Below are positions 13,562 to 19,854 of a stretch of DNA of 19,854 nt, piece by piece. Both the position numbers and the translations under genes were made by a program. How positions within the stretch are numbered: the stretch's first letter is position 1; every line of letters starts with the position of its first letter. The notes below the pieces were generated by a model that saw only the letters and a program-made list of their open reading frames with translations, was not told the DNA's origin and ran no database searches. This DNA comes from Anaerolineaceae bacterium (lineage in GTDB: Bacteria > Chloroflexota > Anaerolineae > JAAYZQ01): contig JAAYZQ010000380.1 of the NCBI GenBank assembly GCA_012514775.1, positions 1 through 19,854 of the forward strand. Reading direction: 5' to 3'.

Positions 13562-13810
13562 ATGTTCGAGCGCCTCAGCGAGCGACTGCAACACCTGGGC
13601 TGGAGGTTTCACGGCTTTGTCCTGGGCATGAGCCTGGCAGGAGGTGCTATGCTCGCCGGGCAGGGCTGCGCCGCCACCGGACAGTGACCTGCCTGTGGAG
13701 CCTGCGTGTCCAGGCTGCCCATCCTGGCCCTGCCCCTTGTGGCCGACGGTCTGCTCGTCGTGTTCCGGGCGGCGATGCGTCGCGGCGCGCGCCGAGCGCC
13801 ACAGCCTTGA
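13562..13810 (+). CDS. Small two-helix CxxC protein with in-frame TGA: candidate selenoprotein
   Basis: The ATG at 13562 has AGGGAG 7 nt upstream and opens a 41-codon frame ending at TGA 13685-13687. The same frame then runs 40 further codons to TGA 13808-13810. Read through, it gives 82 residues: a helix at about 16-35, Cys36, residue 42 encoded by TGA, Cys45 and Cys48 (PACGAC), a second helix at 52-68 and a basic tail. The part after the TGA keeps GC-rich third positions and a hydrophobic helix followed by arginines, so it looks coding. A stem-loop lies 17 nt after the TGA. Selenocysteine at residue 42 would give U-x-x-C-x-x-C. Alternatives are a nonsense mutation, or re-initiation at GTG 13706 (GGAG 5 nt upstream), giving a separate 33-aa peptide. 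It sits directly behind the 4Fe-4S protein. Confidence 0.6.
13697..13719 (+). promoter_or_regulatory. SECIS-like stem-loop just after the in-frame TGA
   Basis: AGCCTG (13699-13704) pairs perfectly with CAGGCT (13711-13716) around a 6-nt loop CGTGTC. With G13717 bulged, two more G-C pairs extend the stem. The loop begins 17 nt after the TGA and has G as its second base. As I remember the bacterial SECIS rules (loop 16-37 nt from the UGA, a G among the first two loop bases), both conditions are met. In a GC-rich genome such a hairpin can also arise by chance. Confidence 0.45.
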
Positions 13811-13858
13811 AATTGTTCGTGCTCATCCCCGCCCTACAAAAGCCCTCCCAACACAAGA

Positions 13859-13906
13859 GAATCGTCGGGGAATCGTCATGCAAGCCGGGCCGACTTGCGG
13901 TAAAAT
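13859..13906 (+). promoter_or_regulatory. GAATCGTC 11-bp direct repeat and possible -10 before the 14002 gene
   Basis: GAATCGTC occurs at 13859-13866 and 13870-13877, exactly 11 bp apart. A possible -10, TAAAAT, follows at 13901-13906, while the -35 position (ATGCAA, 13878-13883) is poor. This could be an activator-dependent internal promoter for the membrane protein gene at 14002. Confidence 0.4.
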
Positions 13907-13938
13907 GGTAGAGCCTGGCCCTCGATGTACCGCGTCGC

Positions 13939-13955
13939 CTCGGCCTGGGGCCGAG
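13939..13955 (+). other. CTCGGCC/GGCCGAG hairpin in the spacer before the 14002 gene
   Basis: A perfect 7-bp stem with a TGG loop lies in the 191-bp spacer between the candidate selenoprotein gene and the next membrane gene. There is no T run after it, so it is a poor terminator. It could be an mRNA stability element. Confidence 0.35.
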
Positions 13956-14001
13956 TTCACGGCTGAATGAGCGCCGGCCAGAGCGCAAAGGAGGGTTCTC
14001 C

Positions 14002-14514
14002 ATGAGCAAGAAGCGATCCTGGCAGGGGATCGTCCTGGCAATGGCGGGCATAGGCCTGCTCGCCAGTTGGGCGATACTGTTCGCCATCACCGACATGGTG
14101 ACGTGGAGTCTCGCGCCCTTTGACACCACGCCCGTCGAGCTGCGGCCGGCGCCCGGCACCTGGCAGCGCGAAGTGAGCGATTTCTTTACCGAGCCGCCCG
14201 GGAACGCCATCCTGCCGGTCCTGGTTGTGGGCAGCAGTGCCGTCCTCTTCTTTGTCGCTCTCTTTCGCACAACTGCTTCCGCCACTGCACGGGCGAGGCT
14301 TGCCTTTCGGTTTCTGGAATCAAACCTCCTGATTGCCGGGGCCATCCTCCTGAGCATCTATGTCTTTGGAGTGCTGCCCCTCGAGTTGGCACCCTACCCG
14401 GGCTATGGCTGGACGATCAAGTTTCTCGTGCCCCAAACCGTGCTGCTGATCTTGCTGTTTGTGCTGCAAGGACGATTTCTGGGAACCCTTGCTCCCACGC
14501 GCGCGGCTCCTTAG
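14002..14514 (+). CDS. Four-helix membrane protein of unknown function
   Basis: I do not recognise this 170-aa integral membrane protein. Helices are predicted at about 8-30, 72-92, 108-128 and 140-160. The loop between helices 1 and 2 (about 30-70) is Pro- and acidic-rich (DTTPVELRPAPG...DFFTEPPGN) and probably extracellular. No Cys, His cluster or catalytic motif stands out. The ATG has GGAGG 8 nt upstream. A 191-bp spacer with its own possible promoter separates it from the redox cluster, so it may be the last gene of that operon or a separately controlled gene. No terminator is evident after it before the peptide-transport promoter. Confidence 0.75.
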   Translation: MSKKRSWQGIVLAMAGIGLLASWAILFAITDMVTWSLAPFDTTPVELRPAPGTWQREVSDFFTEPPGNAILPVLVVGSSAVLFFVALFRTTASATARARLAFRFLESNLLIAGAILLSIYVFGVLPLELAPYPGYGWTIKFLVPQTVLLILLFVLQGRFLGTLAPTRAAP

Positions 14515-14567
14515 CGCCCGAAGCCTGGCTGGCGGCCTGGAACCCGTCGGCACAAGCCGCTCTCCTC

Positions 14568-14657
14568 ACTACCTCAAATGTGGTAGTCGATACCTCCCGA
14601 GGGTGATGCCTCGACCCCACAAATTACCCAGAAACAGGTAGGGTGCTTACCTTTCTG
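14568..14657 (+). promoter_or_regulatory. Cluster of GGTA/TACC half-sites upstream of the dpp promoter
   Basis: ACTACC (14568-14573) is inverted in GGTAGT (14582-14587), and GGTA (14582) is inverted again in TACC (14591). Further half-sites are TACC at 14625, GGTA at 14637 and TACC at 14648. The last pair lies within a longer inverted repeat: CAGAAA (14629-14634) with TTTCTG (14652-14657), ending 5 bp before the -35 box. This looks like binding sites for a dimeric regulator. The 14629-14657 element could instead be a weak terminator for the gene before it. Confidence 0.45.
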
Positions 14658-14662
14658 TGGCG

Positions 14663-14691
14663 TTGCCTTTTGGCGGTAGACCTGCTATGAT
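14663..14691 (+). promoter_or_regulatory. Sigma70-type promoter of the peptide-transport operon
   Basis: A -35 box TTGCCT (14663-14668), a 17-bp spacer, and a -10 box TATGAT (14686-14691) with the extended TGC in front. Transcription would start near 14698, leaving a leader of about 310 nt before the binding-protein gene. Confidence 0.7.
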
Positions 14692-15008
14692 TGAACCAGA
14701 CGCCGCCACCTCGCTTCCGTAAACGCGGTCACCTGGCCATTTCGCTCGACACCGGACCCGCTGCCCGGGTTCGCGGGCCTGGAGGGCGGCCGAGCGGCCA
14801 TAGTGGCATATCTCTGCCGTGGTGGCCGGTTTGATGCGCAACTCCTGCGCCGACAGGAGCCCAGACTGAAGCAAGAACCTTGCCACCATGGACAGGTGGC
14901 ACAAAAGGTGAGGGAGGAGGTGGTCCACCGGAAGACAAGGCCGGATCCGATGCTTGTTCAGCCTGGGGCCAGAGGCCCCGCATAAAGCCACCGGAGGGGA
15001 AGCACGAC

Positions 15009-16688
15009 ATGAAAACCAAGCGGTTGAGTTTGCTGGGTGCGTTGGTGGTCCTGAGCCTGTTGGTCACCCAATGTGGCGCCACCCCGCAACCCCAGACCGT
15101 CGTCCAGACGGTCGAAGTCGAAAAGACGGTCATCGAAACCGTCGAGGTGGAAAAAGAGGTCATCCAGACGGTAGAGGTGGAAAAAGAGGTCGTCAAGGAG
15201 GTCGAGGTGACGGCCGTGCCCGAGGGGTCCAAGCCCAGCGGAACGCTGCGCGTGGCCCTTTCCGGCTATCCGAACTCGCTCTACATCCCGGCCACCCAGG
15301 ACAAGAATGCCGACAATGCGGCATCGCAGCTCTACGACCCTCTCGTGTTCCAGGACAACGAGGGCAACATTGGGCCCGGCCTGGCCGAGCGTTGGGAGAT
15401 CTCGGATGATGGTACCGAGTACACCTTCTACCTGCGCCAGGGCGTCACGTTCCACAACGGCGAGCCCTTTACCGCCGACGACGTGATTGCGACCTGGGAA
15501 TATGGCAAGGGCGAAGGCTCGGCGTGGCCCGATCGCTATTCCATTGCCGAGACGGTAGAAAAGATCGACGATTATACCGTCAAGGTCACCACCGATGGCC
15601 CCAAGCCGCTGCTGCTCATCACGATGCACGACTTCTGGTCCATCATCCCCGACGAGTACATGGCCGAAGTTGGCGTCGAGGGCTTCCAGGAGCATCCCAT
15701 CGGCACCGGGCCCTTCATGTTTGTCGAGTGGATCAAGGGCGATCGCATCACCTACAAGGCCAACCCCGACTACTGGCGCGAGGGAATGCCCAAGGTCGAG
15801 ACCCTCATCTTCCGGCCCATTCCCGAGTCGTCCACGCGAGTGGCGGCCATCCAGACCGACGAGATCGACGTCGTCCAGCGGTTGAGCGCCGAAGAGGCGC
15901 AGGGCCTGCTGGGTGAGGCCGGTGTCCGCGTCATCAAGTATCCCGTGGCCCGCATCTTTTACATCGCCTTCAACAACCTGACCTCCGGCGTGGGGCTGCC
16001 CACCGAAGACCCCCTGGTTCGCCAGGCCATGAACCATGCCGTCGACGTCGATGCCATCATCGACGCCCTGTTCAGCGGCTTTGGCAAGAGGGCCACGGGC
16101 TACGTCGCCACCGGCGAGATGGGCTACGGCAACGTGTCGCCCTTCTCCTACGACCCGGACAAGGCCGCGGAGCTCCTGGCCGAAGCGGGTTATGCCGACG
16201 GCTTTGAGATCGACATGGCCTGTCCGGCCGGCGCCTATGGTTCCTTCGAAGAGGTCTGCGAGGCTGTCGTCGGCTACCTGAGCGAAGTGGGCATCACCGT
16301 CAACCTGGAGATCATGGAATCGGGGCACTACTGGAACCTGGAAGCGGCCAAGGAACTGCCGCCTCTCTTTGGCGACAGTTGGGCTGATGAGAGCGGCGAG
16401 GCCTACAACCGCCTGCGCGGCGCCCTCGGCGGCGATGATGCGCCCTACTCGGCCTGGTCCGACCCGGAGATTGACCGCCTGCTGGGCGAGATCGCGATCG
16501 AGGTGGACATCGCCCGGCGCACGGCCCTCTACGAGGAGCTTCAGGTCTACATGCAGGAGAACCCGCCCTTCATCTACCTCTACGAGCCCTACACCTTCGA
16601 AGCCGTCCGGGACAAGGTCCAGGATTACCAGCCGCGCCCATCAGAGATCTTTTACTTGATGGATACGTGGGTAGCCATCAGTGACTAG
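15009..16688 (+). CDS. Peptide-type ABC transporter substrate-binding lipoprotein (family 5)
   Basis: Extracytoplasmic binding protein (559 aa) of the DppA/OppA/SBP_bac_5 family, the ligand-capture part of the importer encoded just downstream. A signal peptide ends at Cys22 (LLVTQCG, an imperfect lipobox). A tether made of 10-residue repeats (about 31-68) follows. The binding fold starts near residue 76 (SGTLRVALSG). Family landmarks are GLAERWEISDDGTEYTFYLR, GVTFHNGEPFTADDV, HPIGTGPF and VRQAMNHAVD, with a C-terminal LYEELQVYMQENPPFIYLY. The ATG has GGAGGGG 9 nt upstream. The permeases follow after 192 bp containing a strong hairpin, which fits a binding protein made in excess over its membrane partners. 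The ligand (dipeptide, oligopeptide, nickel or sugar oligomer) cannot be read from sequence. Confidence 0.95.
   Translation: MKTKRLSLLGALVVLSLLVTQCGATPQPQTVVQTVEVEKTVIETVEVEKEVIQTVEVEKEVVKEVEVTAVPEGSKPSGTLRVALSGYPNSLYIPATQDKNADNAASQLYDPLVFQDNEGNIGPGLAERWEISDDGTEYTFYLRQGVTFHNGEPFTADDVIATWEYGKGEGSAWPDRYSIAETVEKIDDYTVKVTTDGPKPLLLITMHDFWSIIPDEYMAEVGVEGFQEHPIGTGPFMFVEWIKGDRITYKANPDYWREGMPKVETLIFRPIPESSTRVAAIQTDEIDVVQRLSAEEAQGLLGEAGVRVIKYPVARIFYIAFNNLTSGVGLPTEDPLVRQAMNHAVDVDAIIDALFSGFGKRATGYVATGEMGYGNVSPFSYDPDKAAELLAEAGYADGFEIDMACPAGAYGSFEEVCEAVVGYLSEVGITVNLEIMESGHYWNLEAAKELPPLFGDSWADESGEAYNRLRGALGGDDAPYSAWSDPEIDRLLGEIAIEVDIARRTALYEELQVYMQENPPFIYLYEPYTFEAVRDKVQDYQPRPSEIFYLMDTWVAISD
15099..15212 (+). 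repeat. Thirty-base tandem repeat encoding a TVEVEKEV tether
   Basis: About 3.5 copies of a 30-bp unit encode TVEVEKTVIE, TVEVEKEVIQ, TVEVEKEVVK and a degenerate EVEVTAV. The stretch forms a charged, extended tether between the lipidated Cys and the binding fold. I know this linker style from binding proteins of Chloroflexota. The copies are near-identical in DNA, so the number could vary between strains. Confidence 0.8.
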
Positions 16689-16739
16689 GCGGCGTCTGAC
16701 GTCTGCGCGACCGGGCTGATCCAGAAGCTCAGTTTGCCC

Positions 16740-16772
16740 GTGGGGGTGGGCAGAATCGCTGCTCACCCCCAC
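16740..16772 (+). other. Strong hairpin between the binding-protein and permease genes
   Basis: GTGGGGGTG (16740-16748) pairs perfectly with CACCCCCAC (16764-16772). A G-T pair and GCAG/CTGC continue the stem to 14 bp with an AATCG loop. The sequence after it is CAGCCCTTTCC, without a real T run. It is better read as a partial terminator or 3' stabilising structure that raises binding-protein mRNA over permease mRNA, as known for malE-malF. Confidence 0.65.
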
Positions 16773-16880
16773 CAGCCCTTTCCAACCGCCACTGGAGCGG
16801 CGAGCAGCACCCGTCGCGCCTGGCATCGCACTCCGCTTTCGCCCCCTGGCATTCCATGTCCAGGGCACGAGGAGGCACTG

Positions 16881-17801
16881 ATGCGACGATATTTCCTTGT
16901 CAAGGTGGGCCAGTCACTCTTGCTGCTACTGGGCGTCCTGGTCCTGGTCTTTTTCATGTTGCGGCTCACGGGCGATCCGGCCCGGCTGATGCTGTCGCGC
17001 GAAGCCAGCCCGGAGCAAGTCGAGGCCTTTCGCGAAGCCATGGGCTTTAACCGGCCGCTCATCGTCCAGTTCTGGGATTTCTTTACGAAAGCCCTGGTGG
17101 GCGACTTTGGCAAGTCGCTCCATTTCAAGGCGCCGGCGCTACCCATGGTGCTGCAGCGACTGCCGGCCACCGTCCAGCTTGCCGGCACGGCGCTGCTTAT
17201 CGCCATGGTCCTCGGCATTCCCATCGGCCTGGTGGGCGGCTTTAATCCCGGAACCCTCGTCGATTCCCTGGGGCGCTTGCTGGCCCTCCTGGGCCAGGGC
17301 ATTCCCAATTTTTGGCTGGCCCTCATGCTGATCCTGTTCTTCGCCGTTCGCCTGGAGTGGCTGCCCGCCTTTGGCCGCGACGAGCTCAGGTCGGTGATCC
17401 TGCCCGCCTTTGTCCTGGGCCTGCCCACCCTGGCCCAGTTGGTGCGGCTGACCCGCTCGGCTGTGCTCGAGATCCGGGGCGAGGATTTCATCCGCACCGC
17501 CCACAGCAAAGGGCTGGAGATCCGCGTGATCTATGCCAAGCACGTGCTGCGCAACGTGTCCATCCCCCTCATCAGCGTCATCGGCGTCCAGTTCGGCTAC
17601 ATGCTCGGCGGGTCCATCATCATCGAGGCGGTCTTTGCCTGGCCGGGCATCGGCCAGTTGCTGGAGCAGGCCATTGGCTGGCGCGATTTTCCGCTGGTGA
17701 TGGCCATCGCCGTCTTTACCAGCCTGGCGGTCCTCGCCATCAACCTGCTGACCGACGTCGCCTACGCAATCATCGACCCAAGGATCCGCTATGGCCACTA
17801 G
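16881..17801 (+). CDS. dppB: Peptide ABC transporter permease, DppB type
   Basis: First membrane subunit (306 aa) of the Dpp/Opp-type importer, with six predicted helices (about 8-28, 98-120, 130-155, 165-195, 235-258 and 275-297). The N-terminus RRYFLVKVGQSLLLLLGVLVLVFFMLRLTGDP, split between helix 1 and the start of the first periplasmic domain, is typical of the family. The cytoplasmic EAA-like loop that contacts the ATPases is present as FIRTAHSKGLEIRVIYAKH, followed by LRN. The ATG has GAGGAGG 5 nt upstream. Its last 11 bases overlap the start of the DppC-type gene, which implies coupled translation. The pairing with the DppC protein and the two ATPases is standard; the transported compound is unknown. 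Confidence 0.95.
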   Translation: MRRYFLVKVGQSLLLLLGVLVLVFFMLRLTGDPARLMLSREASPEQVEAFREAMGFNRPLIVQFWDFFTKALVGDFGKSLHFKAPALPMVLQRLPATVQLAGTALLIAMVLGIPIGLVGGFNPGTLVDSLGRLLALLGQGIPNFWLALMLILFFAVRLEWLPAFGRDELRSVILPAFVLGLPTLAQLVRLTRSAVLEIRGEDFIRTAHSKGLEIRVIYAKHVLRNVSIPLISVIGVQFGYMLGGSIIIEAVFAWPGIGQLLEQAIGWRDFPLVMAIAVFTSLAVLAINLLTDVAYAIIDPRIRYGH

Positions 17802-18717
17802 AGAATTGAGCCCGGCCGCAGACAGTCTGTTGGACGTCGAGCGGACGCCCCGGGAGCGCCTGGCCTACGCGGGGCGGTTCCTGTGGCGCGATCGCAGCGG
17901 CGTCCTGGGCGTGGCCATGTTTCTGAGCGTGGTCCTTGCGGCCGTCCTGGCGCCGGCCATCGTGCCCCACGATCCTTTTCAACAGAACCTGCCCGACAGC
18001 AAACTGCCGCCTGCCTGGTACGAAGGCGGAACGTGGGACCATCCCATGGGCACCGACAACCTGGGCCGCGACCTCCTCAGCCGAGTGATCTATGGCACGC
18101 GCGTTTCATTGACGGTGGGCTTTTTCGGGGTGCTCATCGCCGGCTCGCTGGGCCTGTTCCTGGGAGCCATTGCCGGCTACGTCGGGGGCCGGACCGACGC
18201 CCTGATCATGGGCGTGGTCAACCTGGTATTGTCACTGCCCTACCTGCTCTTTGTCGTGGTCATTGCCTCCATCCTGGGGCGCAGCCTGATCAACGTCATC
18301 CTCATCTTTGGCATCACCGATGCGCCCATTTTTGCCCGCGTCACCCGGGGCGAGGTGCTGCGCATCCGCGAATCGGGCTACGTGGAATCGGCCCTGAGCG
18401 CGGGGGCGGGCACGGGGCGTATCATCTTGGACCACATCATCCCCAATCTCATCGGACCGCTGATCACCCTGGCCACCTTCGAGATGTCGGCCATGATCTT
18501 TTACGAGTCGGGCCTGGGCTTCCTGGGCCTGAGCGTGCCGCCCAGCGTGCCCAGTTGGGGCAACATGCTGGCTTCCGGTCGCAAATACCTGACGAGCTAC
18601 CCCTGGATCGCGACCTGGCCCGGCCTGGCCATCATGTGGACCTCGTCGGGCATGAACCTCCTGGGTGACTGGCTGCGCGACGTCATCGACCCGCGTCTGC
18701 GGCGCACCAGAAAGTAG
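17791..18717 (+). CDS. dppC: Peptide ABC transporter permease, DppC type
   Basis: Second membrane subunit (308 aa). A cytoplasmic N-terminal segment with RERLAYAGRFLWRDRSGVLG precedes helix 1 (about 38-58). The family hallmark HPMGTDNLGRDLLSRVIYGTR follows at about 85-105, split across the first periplasmic loop and helix 2. The ATPase-contacting EAA-like loop is ESGYVESALSAGAGTGRIILDHIIPN (about 195-220). The C-terminus SGMNLLGDWLRDVIDPRLR is typical. One oddity is an insert after HDPF (SKLPPAWYEGGTWD), a longer loop 1 than in many DppC proteins, which I have seen in other family members. The start overlaps the dppB-type gene by 11 bp. Confidence 0.95.
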   Translation: MATRELSPAADSLLDVERTPRERLAYAGRFLWRDRSGVLGVAMFLSVVLAAVLAPAIVPHDPFQQNLPDSKLPPAWYEGGTWDHPMGTDNLGRDLLSRVIYGTRVSLTVGFFGVLIAGSLGLFLGAIAGYVGGRTDALIMGVVNLVLSLPYLLFVVVIASILGRSLINVILIFGITDAPIFARVTRGEVLRIRESGYVESALSAGAGTGRIILDHIIPNLIGPLITLATFEMSAMIFYESGLGFLGLSVPPSVPSWGNMLASGRKYLTSYPWIATWPGLAIMWTSSGMNLLGDWLRDVIDPRLRRTRK

Positions 18718-18730
18718 AGGGAGGTGAGCC

Positions 18731-19735
18731 GTGTCAAGAATCCTGCGAGTCGAGGACCTCGTCACCAGGTTCTATACCCTGGATGGCATCGTCCACGCCG
18801 TGAACGGCGTCAGCTTTGACCTGGACGAAGGCGAGACACTGGCCATCGTGGGCGAGAGCGGCAGCGGCAAGAGCGTGACCATGATGTCGATCCTGGGCCT
18901 CATTCCCTGTCCGCCGGGCAAGGTAGAGAGCGGCACAGCCCACTTTGCCTCCAGGCAAGGCACCCGGGACCTGCTCCAAATGCCGGCCGACGAGCTGCGG
19001 GACGTGCGCGGTGGGCAGATCGGCTTTGTCTTCCAGGATCCCATCTCGACCCTCAACCCGATCCTGACCATCGGCGAGCAGATCTCGGAAACGCTGACCC
19101 GCCACCTGGGCATCAGCAAGGCCCAGGCCCGAGAGCGCACCATCCAGCTCCTGGGCAACGTGGGCATCCCCGACCCCGAGCTGCGTTACAAGGCTTACCC
19201 CTTCCAGTTTTCCGGCGGCATGCGCCAGCGCGTGGTGATCGCCATCGCCATTGCCTGCACACCCCAGATCATCATCGCCGACGAGCCGACCACCGCCCTG
19301 GACGTCACGGTCCAGGCACAGATTATCGACCTGTTCAAGCGGCTGCGAAAGGATCTGCGAGTGGCCATCATCTGGATCACGCACGACCTGGGCGTGGTGG
19401 CCGGCATCGCCGACCGGGTACTGGTCATGTACGGCGGTCGTCCGGCCGAGCTGGCGACGGTGGAGGACCTGTACGAGCGCCCCCGCCATCCCTACACCCT
19501 CGGACTGCTGGGCGCGCTACCCCGCCTCGATACCCGGGAATCGAGGCGGCTCGTCAGCATCCGGGGCGTTCCGCCCGACCTGTTGATGCCCCTGCGCCAC
19601 TGCCCTTTTGCCCGCCGCTGCGACTATGCCTTTGACCGCTGCTGGCAAGAGATCCCTCCCTTGCTCACGGTAGGCGACGGCCACCAGGTTGCCTGTTTCT
19701 ACGACGTGGAGGAAGGAGGGCCGCGCGATGCCTAG
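18731..19735 (+). CDS. dppD: Peptide ABC transporter ATPase, DppD type
   Basis: ATP-hydrolysing subunit (334 aa) of the peptide importer. It has Walker A GESGSGKS at 41-48, Q-loop FQDP at 101-104, signature FSGGMRQR at 160-167, Walker B IIIADEP at 180-186 and the H-loop in ITHD. The C-terminal oligopeptide-transporter extension (about 255-330) has four cysteines, HCPFARRC-x6-C and later VACF, a pattern linked to a 4Fe-4S cluster in this ATPase family. The GTG start has GGGAGGTGA 3 nt upstream, 13 bp after the dppC-type stop. Its end overlaps the next ATPase gene by 8 bp. Confidence 0.95.
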   Translation: MSRILRVEDLVTRFYTLDGIVHAVNGVSFDLDEGETLAIVGESGSGKSVTMMSILGLIPCPPGKVESGTAHFASRQGTRDLLQMPADELRDVRGGQIGFVFQDPISTLNPILTIGEQISETLTRHLGISKAQARERTIQLLGNVGIPDPELRYKAYPFQFSGGMRQRVVIAIAIACTPQIIIADEPTTALDVTVQAQIIDLFKRLRKDLRVAIIWITHDLGVVAGIADRVLVMYGGRPAELATVEDLYERPRHPYTLGLLGALPRLDTRESRRLVSIRGVPPDLLMPLRHCPFARRCDYAFDRCWQEIPPLLTVGDGHQVACFYDVEEGGPRDA

Positions 19736-19854
19736 CGACGAGGTGCTCCTCCGCGTTCGAGAGCTCAAGAAGCATTTTCCCGTCGGCGGTGGCCTGCTGG
19801 GGCGCCAGTCAGGCGCCGTCAAGGCGGTGGACGGCATTACCTTTGACATCGGGC
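19728..19854 (+). CDS. dppF: Peptide ABC transporter ATPase, DppF type, cut by the window edge
   Basis: The first 42 codons of the second ATPase of the importer. MPSDEVLLRVRELKKHFPV, then GGLLGRQSGAVKAVDGITFDI, matches the typical OppF/DppF N-terminus (LLxVxxLKKxFPV and VKAVDGVSFxI), ahead of the Walker A motif, which lies outside the window. The ATG overlaps the preceding gene by 8 bp and has GGAGG 8 nt upstream, so it is translated as part of the operon. Confidence 0.9.
   Translation, partial: MPSDEVLLRVRELKKHFPVGGGLLGRQSGAVKAVDGITFDIG

Larger units (their letters stand above)
14515..15008. other. Intergenic region and leader of the peptide-transport operon
   Basis: The first 150 bp hold a cluster of GGTA/TACC half-sites, and a promoter lies at 14663-14691. 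The rest is a transcribed leader of about 310 nt with a hairpin TGCCACC/GGTGGCA at 14881-14901 and a GGGGCC/GGCCCC hairpin at 14965-14979, 13 nt before the GGAGGGG ribosome site. I see no riboswitch consensus or T-box motif and no convincing small gene. The hairpins could affect access to the ribosome site. Confidence 0.5.

Noticed and set aside
13644..13970. Plus-strand 108-codon open frame overlapping the candidate selenoprotein
   Set aside because: It is Pro/Cys/Arg-rich with no ribosome site and no hydrophobic pattern; the frame through the TGA at 13685 has helix-loop-helix character instead.
13811..14001. A further small gene between the candidate selenoprotein and the membrane protein
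   Set aside because: No frame with a ribosome site and protein-like composition; the spacer is better explained by a repeat, a possible promoter and a hairpin.
14698..15008. T-box or known riboswitch in the peptide-transport leader
   Set aside because: No T-box consensus, specifier-like stem or other familiar riboswitch core could be found by eye.
14958..16328. Minus-strand 456-codon open frame opposite the peptide-binding protein
   Set aside because: Antisense shadow of a well-supported family-5 binding protein.
1..19854. Mobile elements, CRISPR arrays, tRNA or rRNA genes
   Set aside because: No transposase or integrase motifs, no spaced identical repeats beyond the short operators and the 30-bp tether repeats, and no tRNA-like cloverleaf or rRNA sequence was seen.

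Overview
The window is GC-rich, densely packed bacterial DNA. It probably comes from a Chloroflexota (green non-sulfur) bacterium. That assignment is an inference from three things: lipoprotein signal peptides ending in QCG/AGC, an EVEKEV-type repeat linker after the lipidated cysteine of a solute-binding protein (a style I associate with this phylum), and Shine-Dalgarno starts with frequent GTG/TTG codons. I see no tRNA, rRNA, insertion sequence or CRISPR array.

Left block, minus strand (11122 down to 1): a seven-gene run. In transcription order it encodes a 957-aa FtsX/MacB-type ABC permease, a lipoprotein membrane-fusion (HlyD-like) subunit, an ABC ATPase with an AbrB-like C-terminal domain, a 945-aa lipoprotein made of two fused family-1 solute-binding domains, and a second ABC ATPase. 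An HtrA-type serine protease and an OmpR/PhoB-type response regulator (cut by the left edge) follow from their own promoter. The two promoters of this block, in front of the permease and in front of htrA, share a 19-bp sequence with one mismatch. Each carries TGCA-centred repeats phased at exactly 11 bp, at the same distance from the -10 box. This is the layout of an OmpR/PhoB-family operator, so the whole block is probably an envelope-stress regulon of the response regulator encoded at its end.

Middle block, plus strand (11581 to 14514): a divergent cluster of small membrane and redox genes. It holds a DUF4418-like protein, an unrecognised membrane-anchored protein, a NapH-like membrane protein with two 4Fe-4S motifs, and a four-helix membrane protein. 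Between the last two is a small gene interrupted by an in-frame TGA, which is followed by 40 more open codons. A stem-loop with bacterial SECIS-like geometry lies directly downstream of that TGA. The gene is a candidate selenoprotein with a U-x-x-C-x-x-C centre between two membrane helices; a nonsense mutation is the main alternative.

Right block, plus strand (15009 to the end): a Dpp/Opp-type peptide importer with binding protein, two permeases, one complete ATPase and a second ATPase cut by the right edge. It has a clear sigma70-type promoter, a 310-nt leader, a cluster of GGTA/TACC half-sites abutting the -35 box, and a 14-bp hairpin between the binding-protein gene and the permeases.

The most interesting part is the divergent pair: a mechanotransmission-type ABC machine with a double binding protein and an AbrB-tailed ATPase, beside an Fe-S/thiol (possibly selenol) membrane module. 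I do not recognise the combination as a described system.
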